Shown in pieces: positions 44,787 through 57,569 of a DNA stretch of 64,000 nucleotides. Numbering within the stretch: the stretch's first letter is position 1; every line of letters begins with the position of its first letter. A program made the translations under genes and the position numbers. Under the pieces are notes generated by a model. The model saw nothing but the letters and a program-made list of their open reading frames with translations. It was not told where the DNA came from and searched no databases. The stretch comes from Alphaproteobacteria bacterium (GTDB taxonomy: Bacteria > Pseudomonadota > Alphaproteobacteria > Caulobacterales > Aquidulcibacteraceae): assembly GCA_027488965.1 (NCBI GenBank), contig JAIYAO010000198.1:1-64000 (forward strand). Direction: 5' to 3'.

Positions 44787-45089
44787 TCACCTCTTGCCGG
44801 AAGCGGCCGGCGCCGCCGATCCGCCGCTGGCGATCTCTTCATCGATGTTGAGGCGGATCGCCGCCAGCACATCGGCCTCCATGGCGCCGGTACGGGCGGC
44901 ATGGGCGTGAGCGACATAGCGCGCGACGTTGGCGAGCAGCCGGCCCCACTTCCACACATCCTCACCGTAAAGGTCCGGCGGGAAGATCGCCGCCAGCTCC
45001 CGCCGCTCCACGATCCACACACGCAAGATTTCGTCAGCCTGCTGGGCGGCGTCGACGGCGCGGGGGCGCGGCAGATCCTGGGCCGCCAT
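44787..45089 (-). CDS. Small hypothetical protein (DUF5076-like)
   Basis: MAAQDLPRPRAVDAAQQADEILRVWIVERRELAAIFPPDLYGEDVWKWGRLLANVARYVAHAHAA...; family assignment from memory. Confidence 0.65.
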   Translation of the reverse strand: MAAQDLPRPRAVDAAQQADEILRVWIVERRELAAIFPPDLYGEDVWKWGRLLANVARYVAHAHAARTGAMEADVLAAIRLNIDEEIASGGSAAPAASGKR

Positions 45090-45091
45090 GC

Positions 45092-46093
45092 CTATGCCTC
45101 CACCAGGATGTCCGTCATCAGCTCCGCCGGATCGGGTTCCGGGCTCTGCTGCGCGAACTCCGCGGACGCCACCACGATGGCGCGCACCTCGCGATCGATC
45201 TCCTTCAGCGCGTCTTCGTCGGCGTGGCCGAGATCGATCAGCAGCGTCTTCACGTGCTCGATGGGATCGTGGTGGGAGCGCATGGCGTCCACCTCCTCGC
45301 GCGTGCGGTACTTGGCGGGATCGGACATGGAATGGCCGCGGTAGCGGTAGGTCTTCATCTCCAGCAGCGTGGGGCCCTCGCCCTTGCGGGCGCGCGCAAG
45401 GGCCTTCTTGCCGGCCTCGCGCACGGCGAGCACATCCATGCCGTCCACTTCCTCGCCAGGAATGTTGAAGCTCACGCCGCGCTTGTAGAGGTGGGTTTCC
45501 GAGGTGGAGCGCTGGATGGCGGTGCCCATGGCGTACTGGTTGTTCTCCACGATGTAGACCACCGGCAGCTTCCACAACGCGGCCATGTTGAAGCTCTCGT
45601 ACACCTGGCCCTGGTTGGCGGCGCCGTCGCCGAAGTAGGCCACGCACACCGCGCCGTTCTTGCGGTACTTGTTGGCGAACGCGATGCCGGTGCCGAGCGA
45701 GACCTGCGCCCCGACGATGCCGTGGCCGCCGAAGAAGTTCTTCTCGCGGCTGAACATGTGCATGGAGCCGCCCTTGCCGCGGCTGTAGCCGCCGGCGCGG
45801 CCCGTCAGTTCCGCCATCACGCCGTTGGCGTCCATCCCGCAGGCCAGCATGTGGCCGTGATCGCGGTAGCCGGTGATGACCTGATCGCCCTCTTTCATCG
45901 CCGCCTGCATCCCGATGACGACGGCTTCCTGGCCGATGTAGAGGTGGCAGAAGCCCCCGATCAGGCCCATCCCGTAGAGCTGGCCCGCGCGCTCTTCGAA
46001 GCGGCGGATCAGCAGCATGTCACGGTAGTAGCCGGTCAGTTCTGCCGCGGTCGCCTTCGGCGGTTTCGCGCGGGACGTGGACGCCTCGCTCAT
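45092..46093 (-). CDS. pdhA: Pyruvate dehydrogenase E1 alpha subunit
   Basis: YYRDMLLIRRFEERAGQLYGMGLIGGFCHLYIGQEAVVIGMQ; FGDGAANQGQVYESFNMAALWKLPVVYIVENNQYAMGT. Confidence 0.97.
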   Translation of the reverse strand: MSEASTSRAKPPKATAAELTGYYRDMLLIRRFEERAGQLYGMGLIGGFCHLYIGQEAVVIGMQAAMKEGDQVITGYRDHGHMLACGMDANGVMAELTGRAGGYSRGKGGSMHMFSREKNFFGGHGIVGAQVSLGTGIAFANKYRKNGAVCVAYFGDGAANQGQVYESFNMAALWKLPVVYIVENNQYAMGTAIQRSTSETHLYKRGVSFNIPGEEVDGMDVLAVREAGKKALARARKGEGPTLLEMKTYRYRGHSMSDPAKYRTREEVDAMRSHHDPIEHVKTLLIDLGHADEDALKEIDREVRAIVVASAEFAQQSPEPDPAELMTDILVEA

Positions 46094-46174
46094 GCGTGGG
46101 GGTCTCCCGGGACAATTCAGGTCACCGGACAAAACCCTAGGTCGCGCAGACGGGCCCGTCCACCGGCGCCGCGC

Positions 46175-46516
46175 TCAAGGCAGCCCTGCAGTTTGGACGC
46201 CCGCCGCGGTGTCTGCGGCGTCGGCGAGGTCGATCACCACCTCGTCGGTGCGGGCGGCGTTGAGGAGCGCGCGGGCGCGCTCCTCCAGATAGTCGCGGTC
46301 GAAGGCGGGGCTGTCGGTGCGCAGGCGTGCCGCGCGATCCTCAAGATCGGCGATGGTGAGGGCGAGGTCGGCGTGCGCGGCCTCAAGGGCGCGCTCGCGG
46401 GCCTGGAGATCGACGTACGCAATCAGCCCCTGCTGGCCGGTCAGGCCGTGGGACGCGAGGTAGAGAATCAGCGCCCCCAGCGCGAGTCGCGCTGTAGCGC
46501 CTTGAGTCAAGAGCAT
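46175..46516 (-). CDS. ftsB: FtsB-like septum formation initiator
   Basis: One TM then coiled coil (LQARERALEAAHADLALTIADLEDRAARLRTDSPAFDRDYLEERARALLN); close to eno. Confidence 0.8.
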   Translation of the reverse strand: MLLTQGATARLALGALILYLASHGLTGQQGLIAYVDLQARERALEAAHADLALTIADLEDRAARLRTDSPAFDRDYLEERARALLNAARTDEVVIDLADAADTAAGVQTAGLP

Positions 46517-46623
46517 GGTCGAATTTCCCGATTCGGGGGCACCGTGAATCGGGTTGCTTAAGGAACAGTTACGCTAAATGCCGCCACCAGATCGTGTGGC
46601 GCAGCGACAAATCCAGCGCAAAA

Positions 46624-47526
46624 TCAGGGGGTCAGCGGCAGGCGGGAAATCACCGCCGGCGCCGGTCTCGCCGTCTTCGGAACCAGGTCCTCGCCGAACT
46701 CCGTCCATTGGCTGCGCGACACGAACACGAATTCGCCGTCCCGGACCACGCCTCCGGTGGGCTCGGCCATGCCGGCGTCCCGCGCCAGCACGTCCACGCG
46801 CGCGATGGCGGTCCACCCCGCATCGAGCGTGAGCCGCAGCACCCTCGGCGGCGCGACGCCGTTCTGGACCGCGATCAGTGCTGCGCCATCGCGCGTGACG
46901 CCGTCCACGCCGCGCAGTTGTGCATCCGCCGGCGCCTCCAGCTTCGCCAGCACGCCGCTGGCAAGGTCGAGACCCCAGAAGCCGTCTCGGTAGTTGGCGA
47001 ACACGAGGCGCGTTCCGTCCGGCGAGACCGCGAGGCCCTGGAAGGAGCCACGCGGCACGCTGGCGATGCGCACCATGGCTGAGGCGCCGGGCGCCAGCCG
47101 GAACACATGGCCGGCCTTCGCGTCGCTCACATACACCGCCCCGTCAGGTCCGACGGCGAGATCGCCGAACCATTGCGCCTCCGCCGGCGCGGCGATGAGG
47201 GCGGTGCGTCGCCCGCTGCGGAGGTCGAACCGCACAAGTCCCGGCCGCGCGCCGCCGATTGCGCCCCACAGGGCGCGTCGCGGCGGGTCGGCGGCGATGC
47301 CGAAAACCGGGTAGCGGGCGTTGCGGGCGGACCATCGGCGCAAGGCGCCGTCGGGCGCGATGCGGAACACGCCCTGCGCATGGACGCTGCTCACCAGCAT
47401 CCGGCCCGCGGTGTCATAGGCGAGAGATTCGATCAGCAGGGGTTCCGCGCGGGTCTGCGTCACCGGGACAGGATCGGCATGAGCGACCCCAGCCAGCGCC
47501 AGGGCGATGATCAGCGCGCGCAACAT
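46624..47526 (-). CDS. Exported SMP-30/gluconolactonase-like beta-propeller protein
   Basis: Signal peptide MLRALIIALALAGVAHA; repeated AVGPDGAVYVSDAKAGHVFRLAPG, GLAVSPDGTRLVFANYRDGFWGLDL. Confidence 0.8.
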   Translation of the reverse strand: MLRALIIALALAGVAHADPVPVTQTRAEPLLIESLAYDTAGRMLVSSVHAQGVFRIAPDGALRRWSARNARYPVFGIAADPPRRALWGAIGGARPGLVRFDLRSGRRTALIAAPAEAQWFGDLAVGPDGAVYVSDAKAGHVFRLAPGASAMVRIASVPRGSFQGLAVSPDGTRLVFANYRDGFWGLDLASGVLAKLEAPADAQLRGVDGVTRDGAALIAVQNGVAPPRVLRLTLDAGWTAIARVDVLARDAGMAEPTGGVVRDGEFVFVSRSQWTEFGEDLVPKTARPAPAVISRLPLTP

Positions 47527-47532
47527 CGGCCC

Positions 47533-49162
<1,630 letters not shown>

Positions 49163-49389
49163 GGCCGGTAAACTCCAGGGAGCGCGCAGCGCGTACGCTA
49201 ATACGTCGGCGCGAGAAAGCGGGGCTTATGGGCGAGCAGGCGCGGAAACGCAAGCGCGCAGACGGCAGCGGCCAGCGTGCATTGATCAGTTGACCTAACG
49301 GCGTACCCGTGCGTACCCTGTACTGAACGGTACCGTACCCACCGGCCATTCCGTCGGCGGTGGCGGGGTCCTAGCCTAAGGAGGCGTAC

Positions 49390-50064
49390 ATGACCGCTGT
49401 CGAGGAAACCCGTCCCCGCTGGCTGCCGGCGCTGAAGGATCCCCGCAATGAGGCCATCCTCGGCGCGGCCTTCGATGTCTTTGAGGAAAAGGGCCTCCAC
49501 GGCGCGACGATGCTGGAGATCGCCACCCGGGCGAAGGTGTCGAAGGAGACGCTCTACGCCCGCTTCGACAGCAAGGAGGGGCTGTTCTATGCCCTGCTGG
49601 CTTGGGGCTCGGAGAAGGCCGCCGTCGATCTCGCGGCGCTGGACGACTCCATCGACGAGGATCCGGTGGGCGCGCTGCGCGCCTATGGCGTCGCGTGCCT
49701 CTCCAAGATGATGCAGGCGGAATCCATAGAGGTGCACCGCATCGTGGTCAGCGAGGCGCGCCGGATGCCGGAAGTGGCGCGGGTGTTCGACGAGTTCACC
49801 TGCCAGGCCGCCAGCGCGATGATCGATCGTGTGGTGGACGCCCTGGAGGCCCGCGGGGTGGCCCGGATGGAGGATCGCGCCGGATTCGCCGAGGCGTTCA
49901 TCGGTCTCCTGCGCGGCAATCTCCACCACCACGTGGTGATCGGCATTCTGCCGGTCCCGACGGACGCCGAAGTGCAGGCCTATGCGCACCGCGCGATGGA
50001 CTGGCTTCTGCGCATCTACGCGCCGCCGGCGTCGGCCGCTGCGGCGCGCGCAGCGGCGGCATAG
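49390..50064 (+). CDS. TetR/AcrR family transcriptional regulator
   Basis: AILGAAFDVFEEKGLHGATMLEIATRAKVSKETLYARFDSKEGLFYALLAWG. Confidence 0.93.
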   Translation: MTAVEETRPRWLPALKDPRNEAILGAAFDVFEEKGLHGATMLEIATRAKVSKETLYARFDSKEGLFYALLAWGSEKAAVDLAALDDSIDEDPVGALRAYGVACLSKMMQAESIEVHRIVVSEARRMPEVARVFDEFTCQAASAMIDRVVDALEARGVARMEDRAGFAEAFIGLLRGNLHHHVVIGILPVPTDAEVQAYAHRAMDWLLRIYAPPASAAAARAAAA

Positions 50065-50070
50065 CCGCGA

Positions 50071-51747
<1,677 letters not shown>

Positions 51748-51763
51748 TCAAAGGCGCGCCGGA

Positions 51764-52447
51764 TCACTCGTCCGGCCCGACCTTCTCGCGTGACGGCGGG
51801 GGGGCCGGGGCCGGAACCTGCGCCGATTCGGCCGCGGGTGCAGGGGTTGGCGCAGCCGGCAGCGGAATCATCGGCGCCGTCCCGGTGGCCTTGGGCGCCC
51901 CTGCCCCGACCGGCTGGCCCGCGGCGCCTGTCGCTGCGGGCGCGGCGCCGACCGGCGTGCGGACTGCAGCGGGGCGCGGCGCTGCGGCCGCAGGCGCCGC
52001 AGCAGGCTGGGCCGCGAGCGGGCCCGCCCGGGTGACTGCGCTTTCGGGCGCCGGCGCAAGCGGTCCGGCGCCCGTGGCCGCCCCTGTGACGGGGGTGGTG
52101 GTGGGGGATGACGCTGCGGGCGCGGCGCCCTGCGGGGCCGGCGCGCCAGGCAGGCCGGGAATATTGAACTGGATGCCGCCCTTGCGGGCGCCGGCGTCGT
52201 CGATGACGGAGCGTTCAGCGGGTTGCGCGCCCGCCAGCACGGCCAGCACGATGCTGGTGACGAAAAAGGCGCCGCCCACCCAGCTGGTGATGTTGACCAT
52301 CATGTCGGCCGCGCCGCGGCCCGAGATCAGGCCGCCCGTGCCGCCGCCGCCCATGCCCAGCGCGCCGCCCTCGGAGCGCTGCATGAGCACTGCAAACACG
52401 AGCACGGCGGCGATGATCAGGTGCAGCGCCAGAAATACGTTCTGCAT
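51764..52447 (-). CDS. secG: Preprotein translocase subunit SecG with extended Pro/Ala-rich tail
   Basis: MQNVFLALHLIIAAVLVFAVLMQRSEGGALGMGGGGTGGLISGRGAADMMVNITSWVGGAFFVTSIVLAVLAG. Confidence 0.93.
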   Translation of the reverse strand: MQNVFLALHLIIAAVLVFAVLMQRSEGGALGMGGGGTGGLISGRGAADMMVNITSWVGGAFFVTSIVLAVLAGAQPAERSVIDDAGARKGGIQFNIPGLPGAPAPQGAAPAASSPTTTPVTGAATGAGPLAPAPESAVTRAGPLAAQPAAAPAAAAPRPAAVRTPVGAAPAATGAAGQPVGAGAPKATGTAPMIPLPAAPTPAPAAESAQVPAPAPPPSREKVGPDE

Positions 52448-52582
52448 GGTGGGGTCGGTCTCCGGGCGCGACAGCGCTGCGCGGCTCACTTGGGGAGCGC
52501 GCGAAGCGGGCTCAATAGCCGAGGCGCCCGGCGACTTCCAGACCTGTGGGGGCGCAATGCACAAGGCCGGGCGAGGCCCCGC

Positions 52583-53338
52583 TCAGCGCACTGCAGCCGC
52601 AGGATGGGCGGCGATGATCGCTGCAAAGTCCGCCGCCTTGAGGCTGGCTGCGCCCACCAGCGCGCCGTCCACATCGGCCACGGCGAAAATTTCGGCGGCG
52701 TTTGCGGGCTTGACCGAGCCGCCGTACAGCACCCGCATCCCGGCGCCCGCCGCCCCGAACAGCCCCACAAGGCGCGCCCGCACCGCCGCATGCATGGCGC
52801 CGATCTCCGCCGGCGTCGGCGTGAGACCGGTGCCGATAGCCCACACCGGCTCGTAAGCGATCACCGTGGCGGCATCGGCCATTTCCGCAATGCTTTGAGC
52901 CAGTTGGCTCTCGACGACTGCAATGGCGCGCCCGTCCTTGCGCTCCTCCAGCGTCTCGCCGACGCAGATGATGGGGGCAAGGCCCGCCGCCGCCGCCGCC
53001 GCCGCCTTGGCGCGCACGGTCGCGTCGGTGTCGCCATGGTCGCGGCGGCGCTCGGAGTGTCCGACGATGCAGTAGCGGGCGCCGGCGTCGGCCAGCATGG
53101 CGGCGCTGAGATCTCCGGTGTGGGGGCCGTCCGCGCCCGGGTGGCAGTCCTGGCCGCCGATCCGTACGGGCCCCGCCACCCGGCAGGCGGCGGCCAGCAG
53201 CGTCGCCGGAGGACAAATCGCCACGTCAAGCACATCGCCCAAGTCCGCGACCGCCGTCGACAGGGCCTCCAGCTCCCCCAGATCGGCCTGCCGGCCGAAC
53301 ATCTTCCAGTTGCCTGCGATCAGCGGCCTGCGACTCAT
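52583..53338 (-). CDS. tpiA: Triose-phosphate isomerase
   Basis: MSRRPLIAGNWKMFGRQADL; YCIVGHSERRRDHGDTD; VAYEPVWAIGTG-type IAYEPVWAIGTGLTPT. Confidence 0.97.
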   Translation of the reverse strand: MSRRPLIAGNWKMFGRQADLGELEALSTAVADLGDVLDVAICPPATLLAAACRVAGPVRIGGQDCHPGADGPHTGDLSAAMLADAGARYCIVGHSERRRDHGDTDATVRAKAAAAAAAGLAPIICVGETLEERKDGRAIAVVESQLAQSIAEMADAATVIAYEPVWAIGTGLTPTPAEIGAMHAAVRARLVGLFGAAGAGMRVLYGGSVKPANAAEIFAVADVDGALVGAASLKAADFAAIIAAHPAAAVR

Positions 53339-53438
53339 GCGCTTGTCCCGTACTTCCTGCGGTGGGCGGGCCCATGGCCGTTGTCGCGGCCATGGCCGGC
53401 CCCTAAAGTCCGCCCGCTTCGAAAAACCGGACGGGACC

Positions 53439-55349
53439 ATGCTCACGGAATTGCGGAAAGTCACGCGCGGATGGGTCGCGATGGGGATCATCGGTCTCCT
53501 GGCCCTCGCCTTCGCGATCTGGGGCATCAACGATGTCTTCAAGCCCATTCGCTCCAACGACGTGGCCAACGGGCGCGGCTTCACCGTGCCCGGCCAGGAG
53601 TTCCAGATCGCCTTCGACAACGAGTTGAAGAGCGTCCAGGCGGAAGCTCAGCGGGTGGTGACGAAGCAGGAAGCGGTGGCGGCCAATTTCCACATGCAGG
53701 TGGTGGACCGTCTTGTTTCGCAGCGTGTGTTTGACCAATTGGCGCGCCGCGTGGGCGTCAACTCGTCGGACGCGATGGTGGCCGAGCGGATCCAGTCCAA
53801 TCCGGCGTTCCGCAGCCAGGTCACGGGGGCGTTCGATTCGCGCACGTACCAGAGCCTGCTGGCGCAGAACGGCGTGTCGCGTTCACTCTATGAGTCCGAC
53901 CTGCGTCAGGGCATGACACGGGCGCAACTGGCGCAGGCGCTTGTGGCAGGCGTCCGCCCGCCCAGCAGTTTCGGCCGCATGATCATGGCGTACGAGACGG
54001 AGCGGCGCACGGTGACCCTAACCGCCATCACGCCCGACCGCGCACCGGCGCCGCCCGCGCCGACCGATGCCGACCTCGACACGTTCTACAAGGCGCAGTC
54101 TGCGGCGTTCGCCTTGCCGGAGTACCGCGCGTTCACGCTCATCGAGGCGGATCCCGCAGCTTTCGAGGCGCGCGTGGAGCTGCCCGAAGAAAAAATCCGT
54201 GAGCTGTTCGAGTTCCGCAAGGCGCAGATCACCACGCCTGAACGGCGCAGCTTCGTGGTGGTGAGCGGCGGCGACCAGGCCAAGGCCCAGGAGGCTGCGC
54301 GCCGTCTTGCGGCCGGCGACCCTGCGGACGCCATCGCCGCCGACCTCGACATGCAGGCGATCAGCTTCGTCCAGAAGACCAAGGCCGACGCCCCCGATCC
54401 GCGCATCGGCGCGGCGGTGTTCGCCGCGCAGAACGGCCAGACCACGCCACCCATCCAGGGCATCACCTGGTCGGCGGCGCGCGTCTCGGAAATCGTGCCC
54501 GGCGTCACGCCGACGTTCGAGCAGGCGCGCCCGCAGCTTGTGGCGGAGCTTGCCCGCGATGAGGCCCAGACGCTCATGAACGAGGCGGTCGAGCAGTTCG
54601 AGGATGCCCGCGGCGGCGGCGCCGACATCGAAGCGGCGGCCAAGCAGGTCGGCCTGCGCGTGACGAAGGCCCCGCTGGTGGATGCGCGCGGTCTCGACGT
54701 CAATGGCGCGCCCTCCCCCGCGGTGCTGGACCAGCCGGACCTGCTGAAAGCCGTGTTCGCCGCCACCGAGGGCGACCCCACAGACTGGCTGCCGCAGGCG
54801 GAAGGCGCCTCGATCATGATCCGCATCGACACGCTGCGTCCGAGCGGTCCCCCGCCGCTGGCGCAGGTGCGCGAGCGCGTCGCCGACGCGTGGCGGATGG
54901 AGAAGATCGCCGCGGGCATGACCGCCATCGCCAGCGAACTCGCCGCGCGCGTGAAGAGCGGAACGCCGTTCGCCGAGGCCGCGCGCGCCCGCGGGCTGCC
55001 AGGCGTGAGCGTCCAGACGCTCGACCGGCGCACCGCCCAGCAGACGCCGTCCCCGCGATTGGCGGCCGCCATATTCGGCGCCCGCGTCGGCGAGGTGGTC
55101 ACCGGCGCCGGAGGCCCCCGCGGTCAGGTGCTGTTCGTTGCGCACGTGGACAAGATAGAGCGCGACGATCCGGCCGCCGACCCCGCAGGCGTCGAGACCC
55201 GTCGCCGCGACATAGAGGGACCGTTGGGCAACGACGTGATCGCCACCGTACAGAATGCGGCGCGCGCGGATGCAAAGGTGCGGCTGAACCAGCCCCTGAT
55301 CGACAGCATCGTCGGCAAGACCGACCCGAACGCGGATGCCGGTTCTTGA
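53439..55349 (+). CDS. PpiD/SurA_N-like peptidyl-prolyl isomerase
   Basis: MLTELRKVTRGWVAMGIIGLLALAFAIWGINDVFKP; SurA_N-type region; long periplasmic-type chain. Confidence 0.88.
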   Translation: MLTELRKVTRGWVAMGIIGLLALAFAIWGINDVFKPIRSNDVANGRGFTVPGQEFQIAFDNELKSVQAEAQRVVTKQEAVAANFHMQVVDRLVSQRVFDQLARRVGVNSSDAMVAERIQSNPAFRSQVTGAFDSRTYQSLLAQNGVSRSLYESDLRQGMTRAQLAQALVAGVRPPSSFGRMIMAYETERRTVTLTAITPDRAPAPPAPTDADLDTFYKAQSAAFALPEYRAFTLIEADPAAFEARVELPEEKIRELFEFRKAQITTPERRSFVVVSGGDQAKAQEAARRLAAGDPADAIAADLDMQAISFVQKTKADAPDPRIGAAVFAAQNGQTTPPIQGITWSAARVSEIVPGVTPTFEQARPQLVAELARDEAQTLMNEAVEQFEDARGGGADIEAAAKQVGLRVTKAPLVDARGLDVNGAPSPAVLDQPDLLKAVFAATEGDPTDWLPQAEGASIMIRIDTLRPSGPPPLAQVRERVADAWRMEKIAAGMTAIASELAARVKSGTPFAEAARARGLPGVSVQTLDRRTAQQTPSPRLAAAIFGARVGEVVTGAGGPRGQVLFVAHVDKIERDDPAADPAGVETRRRDIEGPLGNDVIATVQNAARADAKVRLNQPLIDSIVGKTDPNADAGS

Positions 55350-56857
55350 CCCTCCCCGTCGAGCCTGCGCGCGACGACGTTCTTGCAGCCCTCGGCGCCG
55401 GCCGCGCACAGCTGGTTTGGACGCGCCGCGTCAGCGATCTGGAAACGCCGGTTTCGGTGTTGCTGAAGCTGGGCGGCGATCGCCCCGGCGCATTTCTGCT
55501 GGAATCCGTCCAGGGCGGCGACTGGCGCGGGCGCTATTCGATCATCGGCGTCGAGCCGGATCTGGTGTTCCGCATCCGGGACGGCGTGGCCGCAACCAGC
55601 GCGGGTGGCTTTGACGATGGCGCCTTCACGCCGATGGGCCTTGAACCGGTCGCTGCACTGCGCGCGGTGCTGAAGGCGAGCGAGGCCGACATCCCCCATG
55701 GCCTGCCGCCGCCGTCCGCGGGGCTGTTCGGTTATCTATCCTACGACATGATCCGCTACGTGGAGCGCCTGCCGGGCGGCGCGCCCGATCCCATGGGCTT
55801 GCCGGACGCCGTGCTCGTGCGTCCGCGCCTTGTGGCGGTGTTCGACAACGTGGCGAGCGAGATCACGTTCGTGACCGTCGCCCGGCCCGGCGGCGATGCT
55901 GCGAGGGCTTACGCCGACGCGGTGCAGCGTCTTGAGGCGGCCATGGCGCGATCCGACGAGCCGCTGGCGAGTTCGCCCTCTCCCAGCAGCGCGCCGCCCC
56001 TGCCCCCGCCCCCCGTGTCGAACACGCCGGTGGAGACCTACAAGGCCAACGTGGAGCGCGCCCGCGCCTACTGCCGCGCCGGCGACATATTCCAGGTGGT
56101 GCCCAGCCAGCGGTTCTCCGCGCCGCTCAGGGAGAGCCCGCTCGCGCTCTATCGCGCCCTGCGCCGGCTCAATCCTTCGCCGTTCCTGTTCTACCTGATG
56201 TTCGACGGCTACTCGCTCGTCGGCTCGTCGCCGGAAATCCTCGTGCGCGTGCGCGACGGCACGGTGACCGTGCGCCCGATCGCAGGCACGAGGCGGCGCG
56301 GCAAGACCCCAGTCGAGGACCGGGCGCTGGAGGAAGAACTCCTGGCCGATCCCAAGGAGCGCGCCGAACACCTCATGCTGCTCGATCTCGGGCGCAACGA
56401 CGTAGGCCGCGTGGCCTCCACCCGGCGCCAGTCCAACGATGGCGGCGTGCGCGTCACACAATCCTTCGGGATCGAACGCTATAGCCACGTGATGCATATC
56501 GTGTCCAACGTGGAGGGGCGCCTGCGGGCCGGTCTCGACGCCATCGACGCGCTGTTTGGGGGCTTTCCTGCGGGCACAGTCTCTGGCGCGCCGAAGGTGC
56601 GCGCCATGGAGATCATCGATGAGCTGGAGCCCCACCGGCGCGGCGTCTATGGCGGGGGCGTCGGGTACTTCTCGGCCGCAGGCGAGATGGACACCTGCAT
56701 CGCCCTGCGCACCGGCGTGGTGAAGGACGGCATGCTGCACGTACAGGCGGGCGGCGGCGTTGTTCTCGACAGCGACCCGCAGGCGGAGTGGGAAGAGACT
56801 GTCCACAAGGCGCAGGCGCTGTTTCGCGCGGCCGCGGAGGCGTGGCGATTCTCCTGA
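55346..56857 (+). CDS. trpE: Anthranilate synthase component I
   Basis: GLFGYLSYDMIRYVERLPG; SSPEILVRVRDGTVTVRPIAGTRRRGKTP; GTVSGAPKVRAMEIIDELEP; proposed TTG start in a TTGA overlap. Confidence 0.93.
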   Translation: MTLPVEPARDDVLAALGAGRAQLVWTRRVSDLETPVSVLLKLGGDRPGAFLLESVQGGDWRGRYSIIGVEPDLVFRIRDGVAATSAGGFDDGAFTPMGLEPVAALRAVLKASEADIPHGLPPPSAGLFGYLSYDMIRYVERLPGGAPDPMGLPDAVLVRPRLVAVFDNVASEITFVTVARPGGDAARAYADAVQRLEAAMARSDEPLASSPSPSSAPPLPPPPVSNTPVETYKANVERARAYCRAGDIFQVVPSQRFSAPLRESPLALYRALRRLNPSPFLFYLMFDGYSLVGSSPEILVRVRDGTVTVRPIAGTRRRGKTPVEDRALEEELLADPKERAEHLMLLDLGRNDVGRVASTRRQSNDGGVRVTQSFGIERYSHVMHIVSNVEGRLRAGLDAIDALFGGFPAGTVSGAPKVRAMEIIDELEPHRRGVYGGGVGYFSAAGEMDTCIALRTGVVKDGMLHVQAGGGVVLDSDPQAEWEETVHKAQALFRAAAEAWRFS

Positions 56858-56990
56858 CGCCGCAGTTCGCCTATACCCATTCCGTTCGCCGGATCGCCGC
56901 CATGCTCCCAGTTCGCCTGCCCTGCCCTTTCCCCGCGCGGATGAATGCGCTCGCCTCGCCCTGCCGTCCGGCGGACGGGAGGGCCGCGCC

Positions 56991-57569
56991 ATGATCCTCG
57001 TCATCGATAACTACGACAGCTTCACCTACAATCTCGTCCACTTTCTCGAAGAGCTGGGCGCCGAGACCGAAGTACGCCGTAACGACGCGCTGACGGCGCA
57101 GGCGGCGCTCGCGCTCGATCCTCAAGCGGTCGTCCTGTCGCCCGGGCCGTGTACGCCGAACGAAGCCGGCATCTGCCTGGAGGTGCTGCGCGAGGCGCCG
57201 GCGGGCCTGCCGGTTCTCGGCGTCTGTCTCGGCCACCAGGCCATCGGACAGGCGTTCGGCGGCGATGTCGTCCGCGCCAGCGCCATCATGCACGGCAAGG
57301 TCTCCACCGTGCGCTGCGTCGACCGCGGCCTCTTCAAGGGCTTGCCCGCCACCTTCGAGGGCACGCGCTACCACAGCCTCGCCATTCGCCGCGACACGCT
57401 GCCCGATGTCCTGCGCATCGATGCCGAAACCGCCGATGGCGAGATCATGGGCGTGAGCCACGTGGCGCGCCCGGTGTTCGGCGTGCAGTTCCACCCGGAG
57501 TCGATCGCGTCGGAGCACGGCCACGCGTTGCTGAAAAACTTCCTCGTGGCCGCGGGCATCATCCCATGA
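56991..57569 (+). CDS. trpG: Anthranilate synthase component II (glutamine amidotransferase)
   Basis: MILVIDNYDSFTYNLVHFLEELGAETEVRRND; GVCLGHQAIGQAFGG. Confidence 0.96.
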   Translation: MILVIDNYDSFTYNLVHFLEELGAETEVRRNDALTAQAALALDPQAVVLSPGPCTPNEAGICLEVLREAPAGLPVLGVCLGHQAIGQAFGGDVVRASAIMHGKVSTVRCVDRGLFKGLPATFEGTRYHSLAIRRDTLPDVLRIDAETADGEIMGVSHVARPVFGVQFHPESIASEHGHALLKNFLVAAGIIP

